A stretch of DNA of 64,000 nt from Mixophyes australis. Its lineage: Eukaryota; Chordata; Amphibia; Anura; Limnodynastidae. The stretch spans positions 90,292,918 through 90,356,917 of the forward strand of contig JAVHZZ010000003.1 of NCBI GenBank assembly GCA_036250195.1, read 5' to 3'. The notes below the pieces were generated by a model, which was not told the DNA's origin, made no database searches, and was given only the letters and a program-made list of their open reading frames with translations. Numbering within the stretch: position 1 is the stretch's first letter; every line of letters begins with the position of its first letter. The position numbers were made by a program, and so were the translations under genes. Shown here one piece after another: positions 34,728 to 44,998 of the stretch.

Positions 34728-35451
34728 GAAACACCAGACACATCAGCATGCGGAGCTAACAAACGAAACTTATTCCAGTCAAACCTAAACAAAGCATCCG
34801 CAATCCCGTTATCTACCCCAGGCACATCCCTTGCCCTGAAAGTGATGTTGAGAGTCAGACACCTAAAAACCAAATGTCTCAATAGCCTTAGATCTGGCAG
34901 GGAGGTGGCCTCTGATTATTAATAGCATGGACTACCCCCAAATTGTCATACCAAAAAGATATACTCCTATTATACAGACAAACTCCCCAAAACTCAATAG
35001 CTACAATGATTGGGAACAACTCCAACAGCAAGAGATTCCTCGTTAGACCCTCCTGACACCAAGTATCTGGCCAAGCTGCTGCACACCACTTCCCGTCCAG
35101 GTAAACCCCAAACCCGGAAGACCCAGCGGCATCTGTAAACAATTGCAACTCCACGCTATTGGCGCCAGGCAAGGGCCACAAACAAACTCCATTAAAACTC
35201 TCTAAGAACAAACGCCACATAGCCAAATCATCCTTAATCTCTTTGGACATTCTCACAAAATGCTTTGCCTTTGTAACACCAACCGTAGCCCTCTCCAGCT
35301 TCCGACAAAACACCCTCCCCATGGGAATGACTCTACAGGCAAAATTAAAAAGACCAAGCAGTGACTGGCCCTGTCTCAACTGCACTTTACACTCACCCTG
35401 AACTGTATCAATTACTCCCCTCAACTTAGCCACCTTCTCTGCTAGAAGCCT
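34688..35451 (-). pseudogene. Ngaro RNase H domain
   Basis: LQLFTDAAGSSGFG supplies the first catalytic Asp, LLLLELFPIIVA the Glu and ISFWYDNLGVVHAINNQ the second Asp. After a frameshift near 34915 the VDNGIADALFRF block supplies the last Asp. The domain follows RT in the same polyprotein. An opal stop at 35452-35454 separates it from RT. The N-terminal part contains the conserved LLGLFNFACRVIPMGR connection segment typical of DIRS/Ngaro pol. Confidence 0.85.
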
Positions 35452-36287
35452 TCAACAACCCGCCACAGTGTCAATCTCAATACCTAGGTATGACAACCTC
35501 ACAGTCGGGCCTTCTGACTTGTCCGCTGTCACCGGAACTCCCATCACCCTAAACAACACATGAGCAGAAAACAACAAGTCCTGACACACTGTTTCACCCG
35601 CTGGACCTATAAACAGAAAGTCATCAAGGTAGTGGGCCACACTCTGATGCCCCGAACCGGCCACCACACACCAGTGGAGAAAAGTGCTAAAACATTCAAA
35701 AAACGCACATGACACCGAACATCCCATAGGTAGACATTTATCCACGTAATACCCATCTGACAACCGAAAGCCCATGTACCGAAATGAAGAAGGATGCAGG
35801 AGCAACAACCAGATTCAATGTCCAATTTTGCTAACAGCGCAACCGCGCCACATCCCTGAACCAATGCCAATGCATCCTCAAACGACTAGTAACCAACTGA
35901 ACATTCAGACTCCGCAATTGCATCATTCACAGATGTACCCTGTGGGTGAGATAAATGCTGGATTAGCCGAAACTTTCCCACCTCCTTCTTTGGCACCACC
36001 CCCACCGGGGAAAAAACTAAATCCTGTACTGGGGGAATCGAAAAGGGGCCACACATTCTTCCCAAAGCCACCTCCTTACACACTTTCTCGTGCAGTACCA
36101 TCGGCAATTCCGTAGCCGATTTTAAATCCCGGGGCGTACCAGTCTGCACCACACCTGTCACCGGCAATATGAACCCAACATTGAAACCATTCCATAAAAA
36201 CTCCGCAGCCCCCCTATCAGGGTACCAACCCAGCCATTTCCCGAGCTCAACCAATACAATGGGCGACGTCGCCTTACCGAGCCGCAC
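35452..36287 (-). pseudogene. Ngaro reverse transcriptase
   Basis: The finger motif reads VGVVPKKEVGKFRLIQHLS and then GTSVNDAI. The palm A motif is AKLDIES. After a frameshift the C motif is HYLDDFLF (the YLDD at 35631-35620), preceded by LPMGCSVSCAFFE. These are the DIRS/Ngaro-type RT signatures. The frame is broken by an amber codon at 35886-35888 and a frameshift near 35820. It follows the zinc-finger end of gag in the same frame across one amber codon. Confidence 0.88.
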
Positions 36288-36725
36288 CTACAGTCTATCG
36301 ATAGCGGCGGGACCGCTCCTTCTGGGGCACTCTCTCCTTAAGTGACCCCCACTGCATACCGAACATACATGCCTGAATCTGCAGGACGCACCTCTTTCAC
36401 ATTGGCCTCTGTTGAAAGCTAAACACTTCCCTCGAAATGGCTGACCAAACCGCATCGGGGGCTGCCTCTGTCTTGCCACACCCACGTCATTAGCAGCCAT
36501 CCTCGGCTGTGTCACATCCAACCACACCTCCACATCCTTACACCCAAAATCCATCAATGACATTCCATCCTGCTTCCTCCGGAAGACCTCATCATACCGC
36601 CTCCACATAATACCCCTGGATCGGGTAAACATTCCTTGTATTAAGTAAATGTACTTTATCACATTCATGTGCTCAGCTGGCCTGGTTTCAAGATAACATG
36701 CAGCAAAAACTAGGAAGCACCCCAA
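36288..36725 (-). pseudogene. Ngaro gag C-terminal part with zinc fingers
   Basis: The 145-codon frame holds a CCCH-type finger (C-x7-C-x5-C-x3-H around CERGASCRFRH) followed by a knuckle-like CSVCSGGHLRREC. RNA or DNA binding by the capsid protein is expected. It overlaps the end of the upstream gag frame by 16 bp in the -1 frame. Since no ATG opens it, a decayed single gag ORF is more likely than a separate gene. An amber codon ends it directly before RT. Confidence 0.75.
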
Positions 36726-37945
36726 ACAGAGCGTGAACGTGCTGCCATTAAGCCATCCTTAGCCCTCTTTGTGATGGCAAACATGTCCACAAACCAACCA
36801 GCGCGTATCTTACTGTGCACACTGCTCCTGATATCACGGAGGACCGCTGTATTAGCACAGCGCACAACATCACCTCCCGAGGTACCACTATCCTCCCGAG
36901 GCCCCCCGCCTCCAACCTCCGCCCTACGGCGGGAACTATGCAAATTCCTCCTCAGGAGCCTCACCAACTTTGCGTCTGCACTCTCAGACCTGGCCGGAAC
37001 CTCACTCTCCGAGGCTGAAGAACTGAAATCGGAGCTAGAACCAGACCCCCCGCTGGCATGCTCACCGATTACACAGCAACCTCTTTCCACACTAGATGAT
37101 GGGCCCACCGTGGCCGATGACGCGGCTTCCGCAGAAGAAGCACGGCCAGATCTCCGACCCGATCTCACACGCCCCGGTGAACCTGCAGATGGGAGGAACA
37201 GAAGAAGAACCCTCCGGCCTGGGACACCGGTTCCCACGCTCACCGGCAGTGCCAAACTCTGATGTCTAAAACTCTGGCTAGATGCCATTACCGCACCTGT
37301 CTGCTGACTCCGTGTACTTGGCGTCGCCGTGCAGGGAACAACCCGAGGGCCCGCCGGGGAGGACGCTGGACCCTGCCCCTGAACTGACCGCCCAGTCATC
37401 AACCGCACGTCGCTATGCCCTAACAGCACTGACGGTGAGGAAACGGGAACCCGAGGACCCTCCGATCCTCCCGCCCTGAGGGTGACGGCCCCTGTGGAAG
37501 AAGCACTTGAGGTTACAACATTTCCCAGAAAGCCGGGACCAGAGAAATACGGCCCATAAGCCGATGGAGGGGGAAAATAAGTCGGGGAGAATCCCCAAGG
37601 TGGGTATGAGAAAGGAAAAGGAAAAACCGGAAACCCTTGGCCTTGTGGCCCCCTGTCCGAACTAACCCCTTGCCACTGTAAGAGGGACTGATGGAACCCT
37701 GTATCCGGCACCTGACCCGGCCTATATCTCATTGCCCATGGAGGATAAAACCCAGTGCCAGACATCGCTGTGGGCCCTACAGCGGCCTCAGGGTTGCACC
37801 TTGGAGGAAAAGACGTGTGACCCCCCGGATATGGAATGCCCGACCCCGACGAACAAACTGTAGTGAAACTCTGTGTAGCAGAAACTGCCGCACCTGTATG
37901 AGGAACTGTGAGGACACCGGGGTTAGAACCAAAGCTCACTAGATA
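36710..37945 (-). pseudogene. Ngaro gag, middle part
   Basis: An uninterrupted frame of about 410 codons, rich in Pro, Ser and Gly in its first half, with aromatic PPWGF and PFSYPPWG-type motifs. It then has an Arg/Ser-rich region (REDSG, SRRRAEVG) and ends with KIRAGWFVDMFAITKRAKDGL. No ATG opens it at the upstream side; the frame starts at the edge of the inserted LTR. The GC content is clearly above that of the surroundings. The plus-strand frames here are shadows. Confidence 0.7.
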
Positions 37946-37948
37946 CCC

Positions 37949-38948
37949 TGTCCTCTAGGTTCACAGGTCACACAGGTAAGGAGACAGGAAAGAAATAATA
38001 ATCCCTTTTATTAAACAAAGTGTACACACTTAGTAAAATACAACAGTGCTCCCCAAGGAAAACTTGTTCCCCCACCAAATATATCAAGTGTCAGAAAATC
38101 ACCAGTGCAAGTAAAAACTCCCCAACAAAGTCCCCAGCAGGTTACCTCCAAGCACAGAGTCCTAGCAGGCCCAAACTCCTGGTAATAAAATCCACAGCTG
38201 ACAATCCAAGTGGGCCACGGTTTCTGATCCTTAAGGTGGGTCTGTGTATCTTGCTGATCCCAGCCGCTTGGCCAACTCTCCACCAGCTTGGTGGGACCCT
38301 GGGTATAGTCTCCCTACCGATGTAGGCTCACCAATTCCCCAGAATCTGCGAGTGTCTCCCGATGAAGTGGTAACAGAATCAGTCCTAGAGGTACACTGTC
38401 CGATCTCTGTCAAGAAGCTCCTGCCTTAAGCATTCCTTTAAGGCCCTGCGAGAATACGGTTACTCTCCAACAGTCCAAGTCCTCACTGTCTCAAGATTCT
38501 CCAACAACTCCCCTTTTGTCCCTTCCACAACCCCCCACTCATTGTCCTCTTCTGATTGGTGGTGTGGAGAGTTTGGGTGGTAACAGGGGTGGAAATAGTG
38601 CATAACATCAGTGGTCTCCCCCCTGTGGTGATGGTGCCATTCGGACTGTGTTGCAGACTTGCTAGAACAATAGTTAGCAAACAGGGAGAGACCCCCTCCT
38701 GATTTTAGATAAGGTCCTGACCCTCCTCTTTTTAACTCGTTCCACTACTTTTTGATGTCACAGGGTCCACAGCTGATTCCCACTTCCTGTGAGCTGCCTC
38801 TCCCCTCCCTCTCTGGACACCACAGCAATAACAGATCTGGCCACCGGGCGGCATTTAATAACAGAGTGGGCCATGGTTGTTCAGTTGGCCCACTGAGGAC
38901 AGACCGGGTTGGCAGGATATTCTCAATATAAGGCCCGGGTCTGTCACA
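37949..38948 (-). mobile_element. Probable solo LTR inserted in Ngaro gag
   Basis: This 1,000-bp block splits the gag reading frame. On the minus strand it starts TGTGACAGACC and ends GAGGACA, giving TG...CA ends. It carries a TTTAATAAAAGGG polyadenylation-like signal near 38010, as in an LTR. No internal retroviral region is attached. The flanks (GGAAC at 38949 and TACCC ending at 37948) do not give a clear target duplication, so the exact ends or the LTR interpretation could be off. Confidence 0.5.
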
Positions 38949-39472
38949 GGAACATGTAAGGGAAAAGAAATGGGACTAGGGTACCAAAGAAAAGGGGGAG
39001 GGAATGCAGGGAAAGAAATCCCAGGAGGAAAGGATGCCCCAGGGAGAGCAAGGGGGCGGGAAAGTAGGGAGGTGGGACTGCTGTGGCTGGGATGGAGGAG
39101 AAAGGGAAACATGAACTGGGCTGGATGTGAATGGAGGGGGGGAAGGGGGGTAGGGACACTCGCTGCTTGAGAGGGGGGACAGACCAGGGAACTTGCTGTT
39201 ATTGCCTGGGGAAAAACTGCAGCCGGAGATAGCTGACAGCCAGAAGATATGTGGGAAGGAGGGGGTTCTGACACTTCAATAGACCCCTCTTGTGAAACGG
39301 AAGAGCCTGCAGCATCTCCCCCCTCCGCACAAAGGACCACCGGGTCCCCGGCGGGGGGAGGATCAACAGAGACCCCCAATGCATTGGTGACAGTGGGAGG
39401 ACCGGCGGGCGCTCCGGGAGAGCCCGCTACTAAGATGGCCGCCGGAACCTCCGCACCGGACTGCGCCACCAC
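38949..39472 (-). pseudogene. Ngaro gag, N-terminal part
   Basis: A minus-strand frame beginning MVAQSGAEVPAAIL, very rich in Pro, Ser and Ala. It ends in an aromatic Pro-rich stretch (FPPPFLWYPSPISFP) that resembles the start of the middle part (FPFPFSYPPWG). The frame runs a short way into the LTR-like insertion and stops at 38855. It is interpreted as the 5' portion of the gag ORF cut off by that insertion. The opposite-strand and other-frame ORFs are shadows of this GC-rich sequence. Confidence 0.6.
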
Positions 39473-39987
39473 GCATACGCAGATGCTTTTTTCGCCGCTG
39501 CGATGGTGGCAGAAGGAGCCTGCCTACCAGGTACCAAGGAGGGGGAGGGATTGGCAACATCCTGCGGCGAGTCCCGAAGCTGGGCTCGCCGCTTAGAAAG
39601 GGGGGCAGAGGGAATGGCAGCCTCGACCAGGGGGTGGGGGGGACGCGGACACGCTTGGCCCGGAGCATGGTGGAACACAGGAACAGGGAGGGAGGTGGGG
39701 AAGAAAGGTAAAATGGCACTAAGGGGACCCGGGGAAAGAAACTATTGACAAGGAAGGAATAGGTAAGGTGCCAGGGACAAAACCAGAGAAAACTAGATTA
39801 GAATAAGGGAAAGAAAACACAGGCCCAGAATGACAAGGCACACTAGAATAAACAGCTATAAAAAACAGCAAAACACAGCATATAACAGTTATCAAAACAG
39901 TCTAAACAGTAAGGCACAGTATGATGCAGTGTAATAACAGGTCCTTTATAGCAATACTCACCAGGACAGCAGAGCAGATACTCACTC
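39473..39987 (-). other. Ngaro 5' leader
   Basis: Lies between A1 and gag. It is GC-rich towards gag and A-rich towards A1. Some gag coding may extend upstream in other frames, but no single start is convincing. Confidence 0.4.
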
Positions 39988-40209
39988 TAACAAATCTTTC
40001 CGACAAGAGGAGGTCACATCCTTTTCCTATATGTTATAAGACTCCTCTGGAAAAACTAACCCCTCCCCTTCCGGCTCTACTGATTGGATAACTCAGGTTT
40101 CTACCACCACCCAGATAAGTTAACTCCTGGTATGCCTGTACTTTTTTCTCTACCTGCCTCCTCAGCGTTTATATCACCTCGGTCTCATTCAATCCCTCTG
40201 TTGTATTAA
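39988..40209 (-). repeat. Split direct repeat A1 (5' end of Ngaro)
   Basis: Matches A2 (32446-32667) over 222 bp with four substitutions. Its outer edge TGTATTAA is followed by unrelated flanking DNA at 40210. It probably holds the 5' promoter and start of the genomic RNA, by analogy with other Ngaro elements. Confidence 0.88.
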
Positions 40210-42519
40210 CCTTTGTATTGTGGCGTTACAAACTCCTCCTCATCTTCACCAAACAACAGTCATTTTCTACATTTGGTACTTGCCCTTTAATAGCATAACA
40301 ATCCAAAATGTAATATTTTTTGCCAATATTTATTATAGAAAGAATTTAAATTTTTCATCCCTGCGCTTTGTCAGGAAATGTGAAATGTGCACTTTTCTTG
40401 CCTATTGCATCTAAATTGCTCACTTAGAAATTTTATTGCCTTTAATCCATTTCAATTCAGTTATGCTGTACCAGTAAAATAGCAAATTATTTTAGTTTCA
40501 TGCTTATTTCATGAGATGTGAAATAAAATGTACAGATGATAAAAACTGGCTGTATACACCTAACTTCTGGACTCCTGCACAGTTAACAAAGCAAACGTAT
40601 ATTTGGTATTTAATTGTTTTGTTTTATAAGTACTACAATGAAAGCGTTAATGCATAGAGGCACAATTTGATTATCTATACACGTCAAACATTCTTCATCA
40701 AGTGTATGGGAAGAGTTTCACCAATGAAATTATGAGGTGACCAGTCATGTTCTGGGAAAAGTTATGAAGCTTTTTTCTCTACACTATTGCTAACAATTTG
40801 TGGTGGATTACAGTTTAGTTAATCCTCTTAGTGAATTTACGTATTTCAATTTACTTTCATGCGCATGCATGAAGAAATGAATACAGTGGAGGTCATTCAC
40901 AAAGGGTAAAACAAATGCACCGCACTGCAAAACCAGCTCTGGACCTCATTGTGCATCCATTTACCAGGAGTGGAGAACCATAGATTTGTGCAGGTCATAG
41001 GAAGGAGTTGGGTGGAGTGAGGGTGCCCCTTGGAAAATATGAGAAAGGAACACCAGTGCTCCTGGCTTTATGGACTAGTAAAGAAATGAGATTGCTGAAT
41101 AAGATTATTGAAATGAGTTAAATATTTTTAGGGGCCCTCCTTTCTGTGCAGAGAGGTGTACAAACCAATTCCATTAGCAAAAGGAATTTCGGGACCTATG
41201 GATTTAACCTATAATTTTAATGGGGCTAGCTTTGTGCCTCCATGTTGCTATTTAATGGAGAGGCGAATTTACAGAGGTACTCCAAGCAATGTAAAGAGAC
41301 GCTTTACATACACAATTGTAATAAAGACATTGCACATCACACATTCATAATTAATTTAAGCCATATATTAAGCTAAACTGAGAGGTCTCTTAAGATGAAA
41401 TCTAAAAAAGGTTCAATAAATGAAAGGAATGGTAGGAAGTTGGACTGTGATGTGACACATCTTGGCACTGTGCACCTCTTCAGGTTTTTCTGCCTCTCCG
41501 CTAATGAAGATATTCTACTAGTTTGTGGAGGTGTATACTGAGAGCGTAGGGTAGCTGCCACCTTAATGTACACTGGGCGTACCATCCATGCACAAACCAA
41601 AGCGATTTGTAGTGTGCATGGTAAATGTGACTCTATGGAGCTTTTTCCACTATTCTGCCAATCCAAGAGTTAATTGTAGCAACTGGTATTTTCGGAAATA
41701 CATGACAAAGTTACATATTTACTTCTCTGAACTTGAAGTAGTTTTGCTGGGGTTATTTGTCATTGTCCACATAGTACACACTATAACATCAAGGGTTATG
41801 AGAAAAATCCCTGTTGCTTTTAAATTGAATTTCTCCAATGATAAATTTGATTGTTATTCTTTGCCGCTTGATATATAACCTCATAGGGTGGACGTCATAA
41901 ACAACCTCCAGTGATGAGAGAAAACATTGTATTGGCGATAACACTTAAAACAGTAAGACTCATTCACTAACTGCTACAAATGCAGACATGCATGTACGCT
42001 CACTTCTCTGTCCTTCAACCTACTTGCAGAAATTCAGTCTGGGCTTAGTTTAGGAGGTTTGTGGACCCGTCTTAGAATGGGCATGAAGGAAAGAGGCATC
42101 ACTTCAAAGTCCAACCTACACGCAATCTAACACCGTCCACCATTATTTCAACTATTCCATAGCCTTATTTATGGCTTGGATTAATCATATGACAGAGGTA
42201 ACATTAGGACTGTAAAATGCTGATAATACAACTATAAATGTATATTGCCCCTGTCGTGAACATAGAGAGCTTGCAGTTATTTATAAGGGATAATTCATAA
42301 CTGCAATGTAAATAGGTTGTATCAAATGAATCCATTGATAAGTTAGTGTAAAAGTTAAAGACAGAGAGTCTGATGGAATTGTGTTTGATGTTTTTTACAT
42401 CCCAGTGTGAGGAGATAAGCCTGCCACTTTTAGCAGCTTCCAGGATGTTTACTTTAGACACTTGAATATACTTTGTGGGGCCAATCACAGCTGGAGATCC
42501 TGGTAGGCAGCATGTGAAA
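40210..42519. other. Mostly unannotated AT-rich DNA with one diverged repeat
   Basis: At about 41390-41720, phrases such as AGGAAGTTGGACTGTGATG and CCTCTTCAGG resemble 51580-51640 (GGAAGTTGGACTGCAATG, CTCTTCAGTC). This suggests an old dispersed repeat shared with the duplicated 785-bp segment. The rest is unrecognised. Confidence 0.4.
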
Positions 42520-42740
42520 GCCTATACAGGTATATAGAAATTTGACCTTCAAAGGAAAATGTTGTCATAGTTCATATTTTGGGAAATCTGGATGCCACTC
42601 CGTACTGATGGGCAAAAACCACACAAGGGTCTTAAAACATAGATACCAACTACACAGGGAACAAACATAGTCACATGTATTTCAGGATGAGATTGGATAT
42701 TGTTGTAATCTCATCATATTTGGTATTTAAACGTGCGGGA
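42520..42740 (-). repeat. Dispersed repeat, inverse relative of 27765-27985
   Basis: The reverse complement aligns with 27765-27985 over about 215 bp, sharing TTTAAATACCAAA, ACATGTGACTAT, CCCTTGTGTG, CCAAAATATGAACTATGA and TATATACCTGTATAGGC. Divergence looks like roughly a quarter of sites. It is probably a piece of an old LTR element. Confidence 0.65.
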
Positions 42741-43214
42741 GATTATAGATAAATTGGGTGTTGGTGAGCGCTCCCTAGTGTAGGGGGGAAGGAGGGGTTT
42801 TTTTTGCTGCTCAGGGGAATTGGGATCAGCAAGGGTAGTTCCAGCCCTTAAGTAGGTATATAAAGTGTAGAGTGTCCCCTTAGCGCACATATGTATAAAT
42901 CGTATAGAAAGATTGGTTTATTCCAAATGGTAACAAATGGTATCAAATGGTACAGTCATATCACAGAAAATATAAAGTTGCAACCTCAACATTGATAAAC
43001 AAGTATGTTGCACACTGGTTAGCATATATATTAAAAGAAATATTCATAATAATCACCTTGGCTCAAACCTTGAACAAATAGCAAATTTCCCGTTTTACTG
43101 GACACGGAGGTCCCAGAGGGCGCTAGATAGGTGAAATGAGTCCAATGGGTAGTGCGGTAGTCCAAGTTATACTCGGAATGACAGTCTCTGAAAAAACAGT
43201 ACATCAAGTGGTGC
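42741..43214. other. Dispersed DNA, possible left part of an older nested element
   Basis: Starts near TTGGTGAGCGCTCCCTAGTG at about 42762, which resembles the inverse of the right edge near 47960 (TGGTGGTGCTCCCCTACC). hAT element 3 was inserted at its right edge with a clean 8-bp duplication. Confidence 0.35.
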
Positions 43215-43394
43215 CTTACAATTAGAGATGGGCGGGTCCGGTTCTCCGAGAACCGAACCCACCCGAACTTTGGGTATCCGAGTACCGAGCTGAGCAGCTC
43301 GGTACTCTCCCGCCCATTCCGAATCCAAATCGAGGCCGAACGTCATTGTGACGTCGTCGGATCTCGGGACTCGGTTCTCGCGATACTTCAACTT

Positions 43395-43431
43395 TATAAA
43401 TACACGCCTCCACAGCAATCCATCGCCATTT
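43395..43431 (+). promoter_or_regulatory. Conserved TATA / GCCATTT block
   Basis: TATAAATA is followed 30 bp later by GCCATTTGACAGAG. The identical spacing occurs in hAT element 2, with a 22-bp version in hAT element 1. It lies 1.6 kb upstream of the ORF, with the 100-bp array between them. A Pol II promoter is inferred. Confidence 0.45.
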
Positions 43432-43569
43432 GACAGAGGGAGAGAGCAGGGTGTAGTCATAGGCTAATTAGAGCAGGGACAGAGAATACAATATTGTTCT
43501 TGCAATTGCTCTAACCAAAATCGCTAGTGCAGAGAGGAGGATAGAGGTTTATTATTTTTTCTTCATATT

Positions 43570-44985
43570 TGGCACTCCCCAGCGCTTTTGGGGTGTCCCC
43601 CATAATTGTGCATTAATATTTCTGGCTGTCAAAAGTCATATCTGTCAGCAGTATCTACTAAATAATTTTTAGCACTCCTCAGTGTTTTTGGGGTGTCCTC
43701 CCTAATTGTGCATTAATATTTCTGGCTGTCAAAAGTCATATCTGTCAGCAGTATCTACTAAATAATTTTTAGCACTCCTCAGTGTTTTTGGGGTGTCCTC
43801 CCTAATTGTGCATTAATATTTCTGGCTGTCAAAAGTCATATCTGTCAGCAGTATCTACTAAATAATTTTTAGCACTCCTCAGTGCTTTTGGGGTGTCCTC
43901 CCTAATTGTGCATTAATATTTCTGGCTGTCAAAAGTCATAACTGTCAGCAGAATCTACTAAATAATTTTTAGCACTCCTCAGTGTTTTTGGGGTGTCCTC
44001 CCTAATTGTGCATTAATATTTCTGGCTGTCAAAAGTCATATCTGTCAGCAGTATCTACTAAATAATTTTTTAGCACTCCTCAGTGTTTTTGGGGTGTCCT
44101 CCCTAATTGTGCATTAATATTTCTGGCTGTCAAAAGTCATATCTGTCAGCAGTATCTACTAAATAATTTTTAGCACTCCTCAGTGCTTTTGGGGTGTCCT
44201 CCCTAATTGTGCATTAATATTTCTGGCTGTCAAAAGTCATAACTGTCAGCAGAATCTACTAAATAATTTTTAGCACTCCTCAGTGTTTTTGGGGTGTCCT
44301 CCCTAATTGTGCATTAATATTTCTGGCTGTCAAAAGTCATATCTGTCAGCAGTATCTACTAAATAATTTTTAGCACTCCTCAGTGTTTTTGGGGTGTCCT
44401 CCCTAATTGTGCATTAATATTTCTGGCTGTCAAAAGTCATATCTGTCAGCAGTATCTACTAAATAATTTTTAGCACTCCTCAGTGTTTTTGGGGTGTCCT
44501 CCCTAATTTTGCATTAATATTTCTGGCTGTCAAAAGTCATATCTGTCAGCAGTATCTACTAAATAATTTTTAGCACTCCTCAGTGTTTTTGGGGTGTCCT
44601 CCCTAATTGTGCATTAATATTTCTGGCTGTCAAAAGTCATATCTGTCAGCAGTATCTACTAAATAATTTTTAGCACTCCTCAGTGTTTTTGGGGTGTCCT
44701 CCCTAATTGTGCATTAATATTTCTGGCTGTCAAAAGTCATATCTGTCAGCAATATCTACTAAATAATTTTTAGCACTCCTCAGTGCTTTTGGGGTGTCCT
44801 CCCTAATTGTGCATTAATATTTCTGGCTGTCAAAAGTCATAACTGTCAGCAGAATCTACTAAATAATTTTTAGCACTCCTCAGTGCTTTTGGGGTGTCCT
44901 CCCTAATTGTGCATTAATATTTATGGCTGTCAAAAGTCATATCTGTCAGCAGTATCTACTAAATAATTTTTAGCACTCCCCAGTG
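43570..44985 (+). repeat. 14-copy tandem array, 100-bp unit
   Basis: The phrase CTGGCTGTCAAAAGTCATA recurs at exactly 100-bp spacing from 43621 to 44922, with a single 1-bp insertion near 44070. Two unit types are visible. The common type has CAGTGTTTTTGG and ATATCTGTCAGCAGTATC; a rarer type has CAGTGCTTTTGG and ATAACTGTCAGCAGAATC. The rare type recurs at units 4, 7 and 13, so blocks of three units appear to have been duplicated. The array ends just before the ORF start. Confidence 0.95.
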
Positions 44986-44998
44986 GTTTGCGCTCAGA

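Larger units (their letters stand above)
32001..40209 (-). mobile_element. Ngaro-type tyrosine-recombinase retrotransposon
   Basis: Read on the minus strand: repeat A1 (40209-39988), gag (about 39472-36288, interrupted by a probable LTR), RT and RNase H (36287-34688), tyrosine recombinase (34727-33798), SGNH-hydrolase ORF (33726-32992), then B1-A2-B2 (32944-32001). The A1 ... B1A2B2 arrangement is the split direct repeat of Ngaro elements. A tyrosine recombinase in place of a DDE integrase, absence of a methyltransferase and presence of a hydrolase ORF also fit Ngaro rather than DIRS1. Several in-frame stops and frameshifts make this copy defective. No target duplication is expected for recombinase-mediated insertion, and none is seen. 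Confidence 0.9.

Noticed and set aside
36771..37262. 163-codon plus-strand ORF as a gene
   Set aside because: It is the antisense shadow of the GC-rich Ngaro gag frame, which has gag-like composition and fits the element layout.
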